From Lachnospiraceae bacterium (GTDB lineage: Bacteria > Bacillota > Clostridia > Lachnospirales > Lachnospiraceae), in NCBI GenBank assembly GCA_017439675.1, contig JAFSIQ010000043.1, positions 1-64,000 of the forward strand: DNA of 64,000 nt. The letters run 5' to 3'. The first letter of the stretch is position 1. Every line of letters starts with the position of its first letter. The notes beneath the pieces were generated by a model. The model saw only the letters and a list, made by a program, of their open reading frames with translations, did no database searches and was not told the origin of the DNA. Position numbers and translations under genes: made by a program. Below, in pieces: positions 42,579-51,735 of this stretch.

Positions 42579-43727
42579 CTACATCAATGACTTATAAAGT
42601 TCTGTAATCTCTTCTACACTTGTATCTCTTGGATTACCTGGTCTACATGCATCATCAAATGCAGACTGTGCAAGGAATGGAATATCCTCTTCCTTCACAA
42701 TCTCTTTCAAATCTGTTGGAATTCCAACATCAACGGAAAGCTGCTTCACGGCATCAATCGCTGCTTTTCTCGCAGCTTCAAGGGACATTGCATCTACACC
42801 CTCTACACCCATTGCTTTTGCAATATCACGATACTTCTCCCCAGTTGCTGGCGCATTATACTCCATAACCGTTGGTAAGATAATTGCATTAGCAACACCA
42901 TGCGGTGTATCATACAACGCGCCAAGTGGATGTGCCATAGAGTGAACAATACCAAGACCAACGTTAGAGAATCCCATACCCGCTACATACTGGCCAAGTG
43001 CCATACCTTCTCTTCCTTCTGGTGTATTGTCTACTGCACCTCTCAAATGCTTCGCAATAATCTCGATTGCCTTGATATGGAACATGTCTGACATCTCCCA
43101 TGCACCCTTTGTAATATAACCTTCAATTGCATGTGTCAAAGCATCCATACCAGTTGCTGCTGTAAGTCCCTTTGGCATAGAACTCATCATATCAGGGTCA
43201 ACCACTGCCACAACAGGGATATCATGTACATCAACACAAACCATCTTACGATTCTTCTCTACATCTGTGATAACGTAATTGATTGTAACCTCTGCAGCGG
43301 TACCAGCCGTTGTTGGTACTGCAATGATTGGAACGCATTTGTTCTTAGTTGGTGCAACCCCCTCTAAGCTTCTCACATCTGCAAATTCAGGGTTTTCAAT
43401 AATAATACCGATTGCCTTCGCTGTATCCATAGAAGATCCACCACCGATTGCTACAATACAATCTGCGCCTGAAGCCTTAAATGCTTCCACTCCTGTCTGC
43501 ACATTCTCTATCGTTGGATTCGGCTTAATATTGGAATAAATTTCATATACAATGGATGCATTATCTAATACATCTGTAACCTTCTTTGTAACCCCGAATT
43601 TGATTAGGTCTGGATCTGAACACACAAATGCTTTCGCAAATCCACGGCCCTTAATTTCATCTGCAATCGCTACAATTGCACCTGCCCCATGATAACTCGT
43701 CTCGTTCAACACAAATCTGTTTGCCAT
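42579..43727 (-). CDS. fucO: Lactaldehyde reductase (iron-dependent alcohol dehydrogenase)
   Basis: Reduces L-lactaldehyde to 1,2-propanediol in fucose and rhamnose fermentation. 382 residues, closely resembling E. coli FucO throughout. NAD-binding IAIGGGSSMDTAKAIG; the Fe2+ ligands are Asp in MDALTHAIEGY with its His, His in HSMAHPLGALY and His in DTPHGVANAI. VPTTAGTAAEV and NNPEFADVRSLEG-like blocks are conserved. No fucose genes adjoin it, so it may serve more than one deoxysugar pathway. It stands alone with an AGGAGG site and a strong terminator. Confidence 0.93.
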   Translation of the reverse strand: MANRFVLNETSYHGAGAIVAIADEIKGRGFAKAFVCSDPDLIKFGVTKKVTDVLDNASIVYEIYSNIKPNPTIENVQTGVEAFKASGADCIVAIGGGSSMDTAKAIGIIIENPEFADVRSLEGVAPTKNKCVPIIAVPTTAGTAAEVTINYVITDVEKNRKMVCVDVHDIPVVAVVDPDMMSSMPKGLTAATGMDALTHAIEGYITKGAWEMSDMFHIKAIEIIAKHLRGAVDNTPEGREGMALGQYVAGMGFSNVGLGIVHSMAHPLGALYDTPHGVANAIILPTVMEYNAPATGEKYRDIAKAMGVEGVDAMSLEAARKAAIDAVKQLSVDVGIPTDLKEIVKEEDIPFLAQSAFDDACRPGNPRDTSVEEITELYKSLM

Positions 43728-43872
43728 TTAGTAAATACCTCCTATGTAAATTATATTTATAGATAAGGAATCTCTCATCCTAACCCCAAACATGAGACTC
43801 CCTATATATACTTGCTCGTCATTTTCTTCTGTTTCCAAGAAGTGATTCACCCTTCTAAACCATGCCATACAA

Positions 43873-44475
43873 CTACTTTTGTATAAATGAATCAATATAT
43901 TGTATCAACGCTTCCACCGTCTTATCTACTCCCAATGTAGAGCTGTTAACACATACATCATAGCTTCTAGAGTCTCCCCATTTGCCATCTGCGTAGAAGT
44001 TGTGATATGTTTTACGCATCTTATCCTCTTTCTTCATGCGGTTCAGTGCTGCTTTCTCATCCAAATTAAACTTCTCCATGACACGCTGTTTTTTGCATTC
44101 TCTGTCGCCCAACACAAAAATGCTTACCATGTTCTCGTTATCGCGCAACACATATTCTGCACAACGCCCAACAATCACGAAAGACTCCTGCTCCTCATTT
44201 CCCTTTTTGCGAATAAAATCAAAAATGTGATTCGCCACTGTCTGTTCCAACGGAAGATAACTACCATCCATAGAAACGGGATAAAAAATCGGATTCACCG
44301 GCTTTTCGTCAAAGTACTTTGCCACATCAGAACTAATGGAACCATTCGTCTCTATGTGATCGAAAATCTCTTTTCCGTATAATGGGATATCATAATGTCT
44401 AGCAAGCTTCTCTGCTATCTCATGACCACCACTACCAAACTCTCTACCAACGGAAATAATAATCTGCTTCCCCAT
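43873..44475 (-). CDS. Cytidylate kinase-like protein
   Basis: About 200 residues of the cytidylate kinase-like (CmkB-type) family: P-loop variant GREFGSGGHEIAEKLARHY, then YGKEIFDHIE, and RVMEKFNLDEKAALNRMKK with KMRKTYHNFYADGKWGD. The start at 44475 has AGAGGG at 8 nt. True CMP kinases are similar in size but have a canonical GxxxSGKS; here the loop reads GSGG, as is usual for this second family, whose substrate is not established. Own promoter, TTTAAA-17-TATAAT, at 44535-44563. Confidence 0.85.
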   Translation of the reverse strand: MGKQIIISVGREFGSGGHEIAEKLARHYDIPLYGKEIFDHIETNGSISSDVAKYFDEKPVNPIFYPVSMDGSYLPLEQTVANHIFDFIRKKGNEEQESFVIVGRCAEYVLRDNENMVSIFVLGDRECKKQRVMEKFNLDEKAALNRMKKEDKMRKTYHNFYADGKWGDSRSYDVCVNSSTLGVDKTVEALIQYIDSFIQK

Positions 44476-44534
44476 AACATCTACCCTCTTTCTGCTGGAT
44501 TCCGCGGTGCAATTCGCATCCACTTCTGCATACT

Positions 44535-44563
44535 ATTATAACATCTTATGTCAGACATTTAAA
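44535..44563 (-). promoter_or_regulatory. Promoter of the cytidylate kinase-like gene
   Basis: TATAAT (44540-44535) preceded after 17 nt by a weak TTTAAA (44563-44558) on the minus strand. Confidence 0.55.
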
Positions 44564-44577
44564 GAAGTTTTGCACAA

Positions 44578-44691
44578 GTTTTCAGAAAATTTGCGCAAGC
44601 CTTGAGCCATGCGCAGATTCGTTGAATTGGCTACTGGGAGCTTGCTCACAGGTAGGCATATTCATACGAAGATGCCTACGGCGAATGCCGT
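44578..44691. repeat. Cluster of small hairpins after the DUF1015 gene
   Basis: GTAGGCAT (44652-44659) pairs with ATGCCTAC (44672-44679), extended by TTC/GAA inside. ACGGC-GAAT-GCCGT lies at 44678-44691. GAGC-TT-GCTC and GCGCA...TGCGC lie further left. Together they may end the DUF1015 transcript, although there is no clean T run. Confidence 0.5.
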
Positions 44692-44700
44692 GACACTGAA

Positions 44701-46014
44701 TTACAAAACGATCCTCTTACACTCCATATAGTATCTTTTCTCGTTAGCCTCACCCATGGAGAAGGTTTTTCTTGGCAGCACACCATCCTTAATGACACCG
44801 ATGAATAAGTCTCCCTTCTTCACCTCTGGCAAAATGAAACCGACATTTCCATATTTCGAACTCAAGCTGTCCACCACGTCGATTCCATGAATGTAATCAA
44901 TCTTACTTAAGTTGTTCTCAGCAAGATAATCGTCTAAGAAATTCTGCAAGGTGGCCACTGCAATTCCCCATGCTGGATTTTCCACCTTGAGCAGCTTGCG
45001 TCCCTCCGCGGAACAAAGTACAAATGCGTGTTCATCCGTAGTTGCATAAGGCTCTTTTGCCGCATCACGAACAACCATCTTACAACCATGTGCACTGTAA
45101 TATGCATCTGCTGCCTTTAACAACTCATCCTCATCCACGTTGAATACCACTCTATGAATTGGTTCAATCTCTAAGCTCTTATCATGAATATTCACAATCT
45201 CACAGAGACAGAATCTTGCCGGATGTGTTTCAATCTCATCTGCGGTTAAATTCTGCTTGATATTCTCCCATGCAGCTTTAGCCGTTGCCATGGAATGATT
45301 CCCATCACCTACCGCAAAGTTAAGAAGCGGATAATCTTCTTGCAAGCCATATCTGGCATTAAATGTATCCCTGTCTGCCAACTGTTCAATCAAATACATA
45401 ATACGGTCTGTCTCTTCCCCCTCTGGGATAAACCAGCCGGCGATATGTCCACCCTTTTGCATCAAGTCCGTATCATAAATCTGTTGGAACTCCTGCTTTC
45501 TTGCCATCAACGGCTCAATCACAGTTTCCTGTGGATCATCAATCAACAACATAATATGTGGAATTTCCACAGTTGCAGTCTGTCGAACTCGAAGGCGTGG
45601 TGGAATTCTCTCCTCCACTGTCATCTCCGTTGGTCTGGTAAGACTATGTGCACCCTTCTTATATTCATATGTCTCCAAATCCACTTCCACAATCAGACCA
45701 TTTCTTGCATATTGCTTTCCAAAGCTTCTCTCAATCAACATAAATCCCTTTGGATACTCCTGTAAGGTTCCATCAGCGAGATACTGCTGCATCGTTGCGT
45801 GAATAGCATCCACTCTCACCTGCTCATCCTCTGCTTCCAAATACACCTCCGGCAAAGTAAGCTTCAAGGTAGATGGTGCATCTCCTACATTTGCCTCCGT
45901 CTCCTTCCAGTACTCTGGCTGGGATGTGAACTGGTCACAGGCTACAACGGACCATTTATACAAGTCCGTATCTGTGTTTGGCATTAAAATCTGTGGTACA
46001 TGTATACAATTCAT
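44701..46014 (-). CDS. DUF1015 protein
   Basis: 437 residues, full length for the family. Conserved blocks are ACDQFTSQPEYWKETEANVG (N-terminal), YVLIERSFGKQYARNGLIVE-like, NFAVGDGNHSMATAKAAW and YIHGIDVVDSL near the C-terminus. The family is sometimes called SMC-ScpA-associated or kinase-like and is common in anaerobes, often near serine metabolism genes; its activity is unknown. Soluble. A perfect CACTAG-ATT-CTAGTG palindrome (46047-46061) lies upstream and could be a regulator site. Confidence 0.88.
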   Translation of the reverse strand: MNCIHVPQILMPNTDTDLYKWSVVACDQFTSQPEYWKETEANVGDAPSTLKLTLPEVYLEAEDEQVRVDAIHATMQQYLADGTLQEYPKGFMLIERSFGKQYARNGLIVEVDLETYEYKKGAHSLTRPTEMTVEERIPPRLRVRQTATVEIPHIMLLIDDPQETVIEPLMARKQEFQQIYDTDLMQKGGHIAGWFIPEGEETDRIMYLIEQLADRDTFNARYGLQEDYPLLNFAVGDGNHSMATAKAAWENIKQNLTADEIETHPARFCLCEIVNIHDKSLEIEPIHRVVFNVDEDELLKAADAYYSAHGCKMVVRDAAKEPYATTDEHAFVLCSAEGRKLLKVENPAWGIAVATLQNFLDDYLAENNLSKIDYIHGIDVVDSLSSKYGNVGFILPEVKKGDLFIGVIKDGVLPRKTFSMGEANEKRYYMECKRIVL

Positions 46015-46046
46015 ATACTATTCTCCCTTCAAATCGTTCTCATTTT

Positions 46047-46061
46047 CACTAGATTCTAGTG
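46047..46061 (-). promoter_or_regulatory. Operator-like palindrome before the DUF1015 gene
   Basis: CACTAG, ATT, CTAGTG: a perfect 6-bp inverted repeat 33 nt before the start codon. It is too short to be a terminator. Function is inferred only. Confidence 0.35.
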
Positions 46062-46072
46062 TACCATATAAG

Positions 46073-46110
46073 CAAAAGAAAGGGCAACCATTTTCAACAG
46101 TCACCCTTTT
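46073..46110 (-). terminator. Intrinsic terminator of the amino-acid ABC operon
   Basis: AAAGGGTGAC...GTTGCCCTTT on the minus strand followed by CTTTT, 33 nt after the ATPase stop. Confidence 0.75.
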
Positions 46111-46142
46111 CATTCTATGGTCTTGTACTTTGTACAGTAACT

Positions 46143-46883
46143 TTATTTTACCTTCGAAAGGAAATCCTTCAATCTTTGATTCTTTGGATTTTCAAAGAAC
46201 TCCTTCGGATTGGTATCCTCCATAATCTGCTTCTCATCAATAAAGATAACACGACTAGCCACTTCCTTGGCAAATCCCATCTCATGAGTCACCACCACCA
46301 TGGTCATTCCATCTGCCGCAAGCTCCTTCATGATTTCCAAAACTTCACCAACCATTTCCGGATCAAGGGCAGACGTCGGTTCATCAAACAAAATCACTTC
46401 TGGATTCATTGCCATAGTTCTTGCAATGGCAATACGCTGTTTCTGTCCACCAGAAAGGTTTCCAGGATATGCATCTGCCTTGTCACTCAATCCCACACGG
46501 GCAAGCAACTCATCTGCTTTCTTGGATGCCTGTTCCTTACCCATAATTTTAAGTTTTATAGGTGCAAGCATAATATTTTCCTTCACTGTCATGTTAGGAA
46601 ACAAGTTAAACTGCTGGAACACCATTCCAATTTTCTCACGAACCTTATTGATATTCACTTTCTTATCCATAATATCTACGCCGTTGAAAAGGATTTCTCC
46701 AGACTCTGGATGCTCTAAGAGATTCAAGGAACGCAAAAATGTAGACTTACCACAACCAGATGGACCAACAATTGCGATTACTTCGCCTTTGTAAATATTA
46801 GTGCTAAGGTTTTCTAATACTGTATTCTCACCGTAAGACTTACATAAGTCTTTTACTTCAATCAATACTTCTCTATCTAGCAT
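46143..46883 (-). CDS. glnQ: Polar amino-acid ABC transporter ATP-binding protein
   Basis: 246 residues, standard for GlnQ/HisP ATPases. Walker [13 protein letters not shown]-loop [12 protein letters not shown], signature [16 protein letters not shown], Walker [15 protein letters not shown] and H-loop VVTHEMGFA. It overlaps the permease fusion by 11 nt. It energises uptake of a polar amino acid, probably glutamine, glutamate or arginine; the specificity is not readable. The symbol is by family similarity. Confidence 0.92.
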   Translation of the reverse strand: MLDREVLIEVKDLCKSYGENTVLENLSTNIYKGEVIAIVGPSGCGKSTFLRSLNLLEHPESGEILFNGVDIMDKKVNINKVREKIGMVFQQFNLFPNMTVKENIMLAPIKLKIMGKEQASKKADELLARVGLSDKADAYPGNLSGGQKQRIAIARTMAMNPEVILFDEPTSALDPEMVGEVLEIMKELAADGMTMVVVTHEMGFAKEVASRVIFIDEKQIMEDTNPKEFFENPKNQRLKDFLSKVK

Positions 46884-48423
46884 CTTTCTTCAATCTCCTT
46901 TCCAAACGATTCACCCCTGCGGTCATAACCATAACAATCGCAAGGTATACCAATGCCACCGAAACCAATGGAAGCATTGCTTCAAATGTTGTGCTTCGGA
47001 TAATATCTCCTGCCTTAGTCAAATCGATTAATCCAATGTAACCTACAATGGAACTTTCCTTCAACAGAGAAATAAACTCATTACACATTGCAGGCAACGA
47101 ATTCTTAATTGCCTGTGGCAAAATGATATTCCACATAGTCTGTGTATAAGTAAATCCTAAGCTTCGACCTGCTTCAAACTGGCCAATCTCAATAGCCACA
47201 ATACCCGAACGAATTGCTTCCGCCACATAGGCTGCAGAATTCAAGCCAAAGGCAATTACTGCCGCAAAGATCGGATTCACCTTCAGGGAACCAAACACCA
47301 CATAATACATAATCAACAACTGTACCATAACCGGTGTTCCTCTAAATACCGTCAAATAGACTTTTGCCAGCCAGTTGAAAAATGCAAGAAGCACTCCTCC
47401 TTCACCGCTTCTATCATGGGCAACTCGGATAATTGCAATTACAAAGCCTAACACAATACCAATAACGCCTGCCAATACTGTAATAATCACTGTATTCAAC
47501 AATCCTTTTGGAATATACTCCCAACGATCATCTTCTACAAAGGTGTTATAAAATCTAGCCTTTAAAGACTTATCCTCCTCTTTCTTCTCACCCTTCACAA
47601 TAATTACCTGTTTCGCAGTGGTGTAAGGCTCTGAAAAATCTATATTTTTCAAGCGATCTTCTGTGACTGTCATACCAGCAACACCGATATCCGCTTTTCC
47701 GGACTGAACAGAAATGATGATGGAATCGAATTCTACGTCGCTAATCACAAGCTCCATACCAAGCTTGTCCGCAATCGCCTGTGCCAAATCCACATCAATA
47801 CCAGTTGGCACACCATTTTCATAGTATTCATATGGTGGGAAACCAACATTGGTTGCCATAGTAAGAGTTCCGTTGCTTCGATCCACATCTTCTGGTGAAA
47901 CGTAAGGTGTTTTCCCCTTTGTATCATCACCAATATAATTATCAATAATATCTGCAACTACGCCCTCTGTCTGCAATTCTGCCAAAGCATCATTAATCTG
48001 TTGCTTTAGCTTAGTATTCTCCTTCGCGATACAAATCGCGTACTCCTCGACAGCAAACTCTTCTTCCAAAATATACAATTCTGAATTCTTCTCTACGAAG
48101 GACAATGCTGGTTGCTCATCAATCAGCACACAGTCAACCTTTGCCTGCTTCAATGCCTGTACTGCGTCTGCACCTTTGTTAAAGCGGGAAATCTTGGTTC
48201 CTGCCTCATCCCCCTCATAGTCTGTAATATAAATATCACCCGTGGTACCAAGTTGTACACCAACATTTGCTCCAGCCAAATCATCCACCGTTGCTACCAC
48301 TTTAGTAGGTTTTACTTCCTCCGTCTCACCACATCCAACACTAAATGCGGCAACCAATAACATCACCATAGCAAATAATATGTATTGTTTTTTATTATTT
48401 GCCTTCTGCTTTAATACATGCAT
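46873..48423 (-). CDS. Amino-acid ABC transporter with circularly permuted binding domain fused to permease
   Basis: About 516 residues. Lipobox SVGC (Cys about 31) predicts a lipid anchor. The solute-binding domain is in reversed lobe order: residues about 48-165 are the second lobe ([37 protein letters not shown]) and residues about 186-278 the first lobe ([44 protein letters not shown]). The permease domain (about 305-516) has the EAA-type loop [20 protein letters not shown]. Canonical proteins have lobe 1 first. The downstream GlnQ overlaps. Other residues of the fold are intact, so it is probably active. Confidence 0.92.
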   Translation of the reverse strand: MHVLKQKANNKKQYILFAMVMLLVAAFSVGCGETEEVKPTKVVATVDDLAGANVGVQLGTTGDIYITDYEGDEAGTKISRFNKGADAVQALKQAKVDCVLIDEQPALSFVEKNSELYILEEEFAVEEYAICIAKENTKLKQQINDALAELQTEGVVADIIDNYIGDDTKGKTPYVSPEDVDRSNGTLTMATNVGFPPYEYYENGVPTGIDVDLAQAIADKLGMELVISDVEFDSIIISVQSGKADIGVAGMTVTEDRLKNIDFSEPYTTAKQVIIVKGEKKEEDKSLKARFYNTFVEDDRWEYIPKGLLNTVIITVLAGVIGIVLGFVIAIIRVAHDRSGEGGVLLAFFNWLAKVYLTVFRGTPVMVQLLIMYYVVFGSLKVNPIFAAVIAFGLNSAAYVAEAIRSGIVAIEIGQFEAGRSLGFTYTQTMWNIILPQAIKNSLPAMCNEFISLLKESSIVGYIGLIDLTKAGDIIRSTTFEAMLPLVSVALVYLAIVMVMTAGVNRLERRLKKDAR

Positions 48424-48544
48424 CATCTTCTCCTTGCAGAAACACTCTGCACTCCTTTATATCATATTTGAATTGATTGGGGAATTCATAACCCCACCGA
48501 ATAGACCAAACTCTACCCAGTTCTTTGTATACACACTGTTCTCT

Positions 48545-48573
48545 ATGATACTTGATTTTGCTGATTTTCTCAA
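48545..48573 (-). promoter_or_regulatory. Promoter of the amino-acid ABC operon
   Basis: TTGAGA (48573-48568), 17 nt, TATCAT (48550-48545) on the minus strand. The leader of about 115 nt contains TGGGG/CCCCA arms. Confidence 0.65.
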
Positions 48574-48682
48574 TGCTTTTGTAATCATAAATGTCTCTTT
48601 TTTCTTGTTTTTTACGTTTATACATTCATTGTTTGTTCTTATACCTTGTAACCAAGCATAATACATATCTTCATTTCTACAC

Positions 48683-49363
48683 CTAGACTTCGTGTTTTCT
48701 TTGTAACATACAAACGATATCCATCGGTGTTGTGGCGATATAATCAGCACCTGCCTGCTTGAACTCTTCTTCGTTACCATAACCATATAACACTGCAATG
48801 GATTGGATTCCATTCTCCTTAGCACCATAAATATCATGGAAACGGTCTCCTACCATAATTGCATTTTGTTTTACTTGTTCAAAGGCTACATTGTATTGCT
48901 CGGCATATTGCTTTAACGCATAGTCGATGACTTTTCCCTTGGTATTTCTTTCACCCTCTAAGTCACTTCCTGCAATCACACAAAAATATTGAGACAATGA
49001 AAAATGCTCTAAGATGTCCTTTGCTAGATACTCCGGTTTTGAGGTCGCCACCAACAGATGTAATCCCTGTTCCTTTAGAGTCTGTAGCATTTCTTCGACA
49101 CCTTCATACACCTCATTTTCGTACTTACCAGTCACATTATATAACTCACGATAATAGATAACAGCCTGATTGGCTTTTTCTTCATCAAAGCCATAAAAAT
49201 CCATAAAAGAATTCAACAGTGGTGGTCCGATAAATTTGTATAATTCACTTCTATCTTCCACCAAAATCCCAAACTTATCTAGTGCATAGATAACAGAATT
49301 GGTAATTCCAAGTCCTGGGTCTGTCAAGGTGCCATCTAAGTCAAATAATACAATTCGTTGCAC
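48683..49363 (-). CDS. HAD-family phosphatase, phosphoglycolate phosphatase-like
   Basis: 226 residues. Motif I VLFDLDGTLTD (nucleophile Asp), cap domain in the N-terminal half (about 18-85), motif II LLVATSKPEY, motif III Lys in GKVIDYALKQY and motif IV MVGDRFHDIYGAKENG. The profile is of the Gph/YqaB-type hydrolases that clean up phosphoglycolate or nucleotides. The start is a GTG at 49363, 7 nt after GGAGG; longer frames lack a ribosome site. Confidence 0.9.
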   Translation of the reverse strand: MQRIVLFDLDGTLTDPGLGITNSVIYALDKFGILVEDRSELYKFIGPPLLNSFMDFYGFDEEKANQAVIYYRELYNVTGKYENEVYEGVEEMLQTLKEQGLHLLVATSKPEYLAKDILEHFSLSQYFCVIAGSDLEGERNTKGKVIDYALKQYAEQYNVAFEQVKQNAIMVGDRFHDIYGAKENGIQSIAVLYGYGNEEEFKQAGADYIATTPMDIVCMLQRKHEV

Positions 49364-49413
49364 GCCTACTCCTCCCAAAATAATTTCATTAATATCCACA
49401 ATAACATAAGTTA

Positions 49414-49447
49414 AGCCGTCTGTTCAAGGTAAAATGAACAGACGGCT
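49414..49447 (-). terminator. Hairpin after the DUF4097 gene, probable terminator
   Basis: AGCCGTCTGTTCA (49414-49426) and TGAACAGACGGCT (49435-49447), a perfect 13-bp stem with an 8-nt loop. The following T tract is poor on both strands. Confidence 0.6.
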
Positions 49448-49476
49448 CAAATCGAAACTCGACAATCATATATTTT

Positions 49477-50559
49477 TTACTCACCCACACGAAGATGAAT
49501 ACTTCCACTGGTTGTAGACGCTTCACACAAACCACCACTTGCTGATTCCGGCACATCCACACTTCCACTAGTTGCCTCCGCGATAAAATTCTTTGATGAT
49601 AATAAACTTCCTCGAATACTTCCACTAGTTGCCGAAAGTTTTAGATTCGTTGCGTCACAAGCTTCCAAAGAAATACCTCCACTGTTATTCTCAAGACCAA
49701 TATCACCAGATGCAATTACATTGCTACATTTAATACTTCCACTGGAATTATTGGCCATTACATTCACGCACTCCACATCAGACAATTGAATACTTCCACT
49801 AGTACCATCTACATCAAGATTTCCCTTTGCAACAATGGAAGATAAGCGAATACTACCACTAGAACCTTTCACAACCATATTATTACATTCCACATCTGAA
49901 ATACGAATTCCACCGCTGGTACTACCTACTTCGATATCATTTTTCACGCCAAGGGAAGATACTTCAATTCCTCCACTGCTTCCTACCGCTTTCAGGCTAC
50001 CTACCTGATTCTCACCAACATCAATCCCACCACTGGTATTTTCTACGGATAATGCACCTGTCACATCTGCCTTGAAAGAAATTTTACCACTGCTGTTAGT
50101 AACCTTTGCTTCTTCAAAGGTAAAATCTGTTGGTACATCCAATCTTCCACTTGTAGTATCAAGTAAAAGCTTCTTATATTCTGTCTTCGGCAAATATACA
50201 GTGATTTTCGCCTCCTCTAATGACAAACCGAAATTGAACTGCCACTTATTCTTGCTAATGCGTTGGATAGTCAATGTACTATTCTCCACCTTAATCTCAT
50301 CATATACATTATCGTTTTCTGTACACACCACCTTACAAGTGCCATCTGTAGATGGGACAAGGCTGACGGTTGCCTCTAATCCATCAATGGATATATTGTC
50401 AAATACTTCCTCAATCTCATATGTATTGGTTTTCCACTCTTGCGTATCTACTTTTGTAAAATCAAATCCCACGCACACAAGAGATATGAGTGCACTAACA
50501 AATCCGACCACAATCATACATACCGCCACAATAATGATAATCTTTTTTGCTTTTTTCAT
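49477..50559 (-). CDS. DUF4097 surface beta-helix protein
   Basis: 360 residues. An N-terminal membrane helix (about 8-32) anchors it. From about residue 120 onward it consists of a regular repeat of about 20 residues with a signature (S/T)SGSI or SSGGI followed by hydrophobic strands (for example VKGSSGSIRLSSIVAKGNLD). At least ten copies are visible, which predicts a right-handed beta helix or solenoid. DUF4097 proteins occur in operons with DUF1700 and PadR, as here. They may sense or stabilise the envelope; function unknown. Confidence 0.88.
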   Translation of the reverse strand: MKKAKKIIIIVAVCMIVVGFVSALISLVCVGFDFTKVDTQEWKTNTYEIEEVFDNISIDGLEATVSLVPSTDGTCKVVCTENDNVYDEIKVENSTLTIQRISKNKWQFNFGLSLEEAKITVYLPKTEYKKLLLDTTSGRLDVPTDFTFEEAKVTNSSGKISFKADVTGALSVENTSGGIDVGENQVGSLKAVGSSGGIEVSSLGVKNDIEVGSTSGGIRISDVECNNMVVKGSSGSIRLSSIVAKGNLDVDGTSGSIQLSDVECVNVMANNSSGSIKCSNVIASGDIGLENNSGGISLEACDATNLKLSATSGSIRGSLLSSKNFIAEATSGSVDVPESASGGLCEASTTSGSIHLRVGE

Positions 50560-50571
50560 ATCCAAACTCCT

Positions 50572-51162
50572 TTACTTCTTAATGAATAATCCTTTAATAC
50601 CAATCAGTATCTTCTTGCTCAACCAAAGAATTCCCTTCATCACCTGATTAAATCCGAAGAACAGAAGAATCGAAATTCCCATCAGTACAAGTCCACATCC
50701 AAACATCATTCCGAATATAGCAAAATTCCCCTGCACCAAGCTTACAAATGCCATTGTTGTCAATGCAAGACCACTTAAAGCTATCGCCAAATCTGTTGCA
50801 TATAGAGAAATAATCATGATCCATACTGTCAGATAAGCGGATAACACCACCGAACAAATTGAGAATACAAGTGGAACCCAAATTGGTGCTCCTAAAACAA
50901 TTAAAACAATCTCCCATGCCTTTAATGACTGTTTCGGTTTTACTTTTTCCTTCACTAGCTTCGGTAACGATACCTCTGAAAGAATCTGAGCTATTATTTC
51001 TTCCATACTGCCTAACGCTTCAACTGCCTCTTCCTCACTCATTCCATCTTCTACTCGGTCATCAATCATTTCCTCGTAAAAATCCAAGGATTTATTAATA
51101 TCCTCTTCCGGCACACCATTTAACTTTTCCCGAAGGGCCGCCAAAAACTCACTCTTATTCAT
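50572..51162 (-). CDS. DUF1700 membrane protein
   Basis: 196 residues. An N-terminal cytosolic helical HAAS-type domain (about 1-65, SEFLAALREKLNGVPEEDIN and EEEAVEALGSMEEIIAQIL) interacts with PadR-type regulators in related systems. Three or four membrane segments follow (about 80-180), then a basic tail. It overlaps padR by 8 nt and precedes the DUF4097 gene by 12 nt. The trio resembles the signal modules in which DUF1700 relays envelope state to PadR. Inference only. Confidence 0.88.
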   Translation of the reverse strand: MNKSEFLAALREKLNGVPEEDINKSLDFYEEMIDDRVEDGMSEEEAVEALGSMEEIIAQILSEVSLPKLVKEKVKPKQSLKAWEIVLIVLGAPIWVPLVFSICSVVLSAYLTVWIMIISLYATDLAIALSGLALTTMAFVSLVQGNFAIFGMMFGCGLVLMGISILLFFGFNQVMKGILWLSKKILIGIKGLFIKK

Positions 51163-51475
51163 TGCTATGCTCCTCCCTTGTCACAAAACTGTATATGGAC
51201 ATAATCTCTTTCCATTCTTCCTTAAAATCTTCTATACGCTTCAGTCCCGCCTCTTCAATATGGTAATACTTTCTAAGTCTTCCATTATGTTCTGCAGAAC
51301 GAACAGTAAGCATCTCTGCCTTTTCCAACCTGCGCAAAATTGGATAAAGTGTCGATTCCGAAATCTCTACATAGGGCTTCATGTCTTTGATAATTTGATA
51401 ACCATAAGAATCTTCATTTTTAATAGCCGCAAGGACACATACATCCAACAGACCTCTTTTTAATTGAATATCCAT
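51155..51475 (-). CDS. PadR-family transcriptional regulator
   Basis: 106 residues, a stand-alone winged helix of the PadR-s1 type: KRGLLDVCVLAAIKNEDSYG (helix 1-2), YQIIKDMKPYVEISESTLYP (recognition helix) and LRRLEKAEMLTVRS with the wing. There is no ligand domain. GGAGGG lies 7 nt before the ATG. First in the operon with DUF1700 and DUF4097. A partly palindromic site in its promoter makes autoregulation likely. Confidence 0.92.
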   Translation of the reverse strand: MDIQLKRGLLDVCVLAAIKNEDSYGYQIIKDMKPYVEISESTLYPILRRLEKAEMLTVRSAEHNGRLRKYYHIEEAGLKRIEDFKEEWKEIMSIYSFVTREEHSNE

Positions 51476-51495
51476 CTAAATACCCTCCTTTGCAC

Positions 51496-51527
51496 AATAC
51501 TATACTTCGCACAGTATTATATGTCAA
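51496..51527 (-). promoter_or_regulatory. padR operon promoter and operator
   Basis: TTGACA (51527-51522), 17 nt, TATAGT (51504-51499) on the minus strand. An inverted repeat AATACT (51496-51501) / AGTATT (51513-51518) lies between the boxes and over the -10, matching PadR-type sites in being AT-rich with a spaced dyad. Confidence 0.65.
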
Positions 51528-51672
51528 GAGGTATTTTCAAAAAAATCTTACAGACACATCTTTAAATACAAATAAATGATTGCATTTTTCATGTCTTCTG
51601 TTAAAATCATTTTTTGGAATTTGTAGCATTGAGGGACCAATCCTCCAAGCAAAGAACTGAATGAGGCATAAA

Positions 51673-51710
51673 ATATTGAATGAATTACACGATATTGAAT
51701 GAATCACAAG
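51673..51710. repeat. Two 19-bp direct repeats before the anion transporter
   Basis: ATATTGAATGAATTACACG (51673-51691) and ATATTGAATGAATCACAAG (51692-51710), a near-perfect head-to-tail duplication. It precedes the start by about 26 nt. Confidence 0.8.
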
Positions 51711-51735
51711 ATAGATTATAGAAAAGGGAATCACT

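Noticed and set aside
48424-48682. Short minus-strand frames in the leader of the amino-acid ABC operon
   Set aside because: The 43-residue frame starting MITKALRKSAKSS lacks a good ribosome site and runs across the promoter. A T-box was also considered, but its specifier and GGTGG-type bulge are absent.
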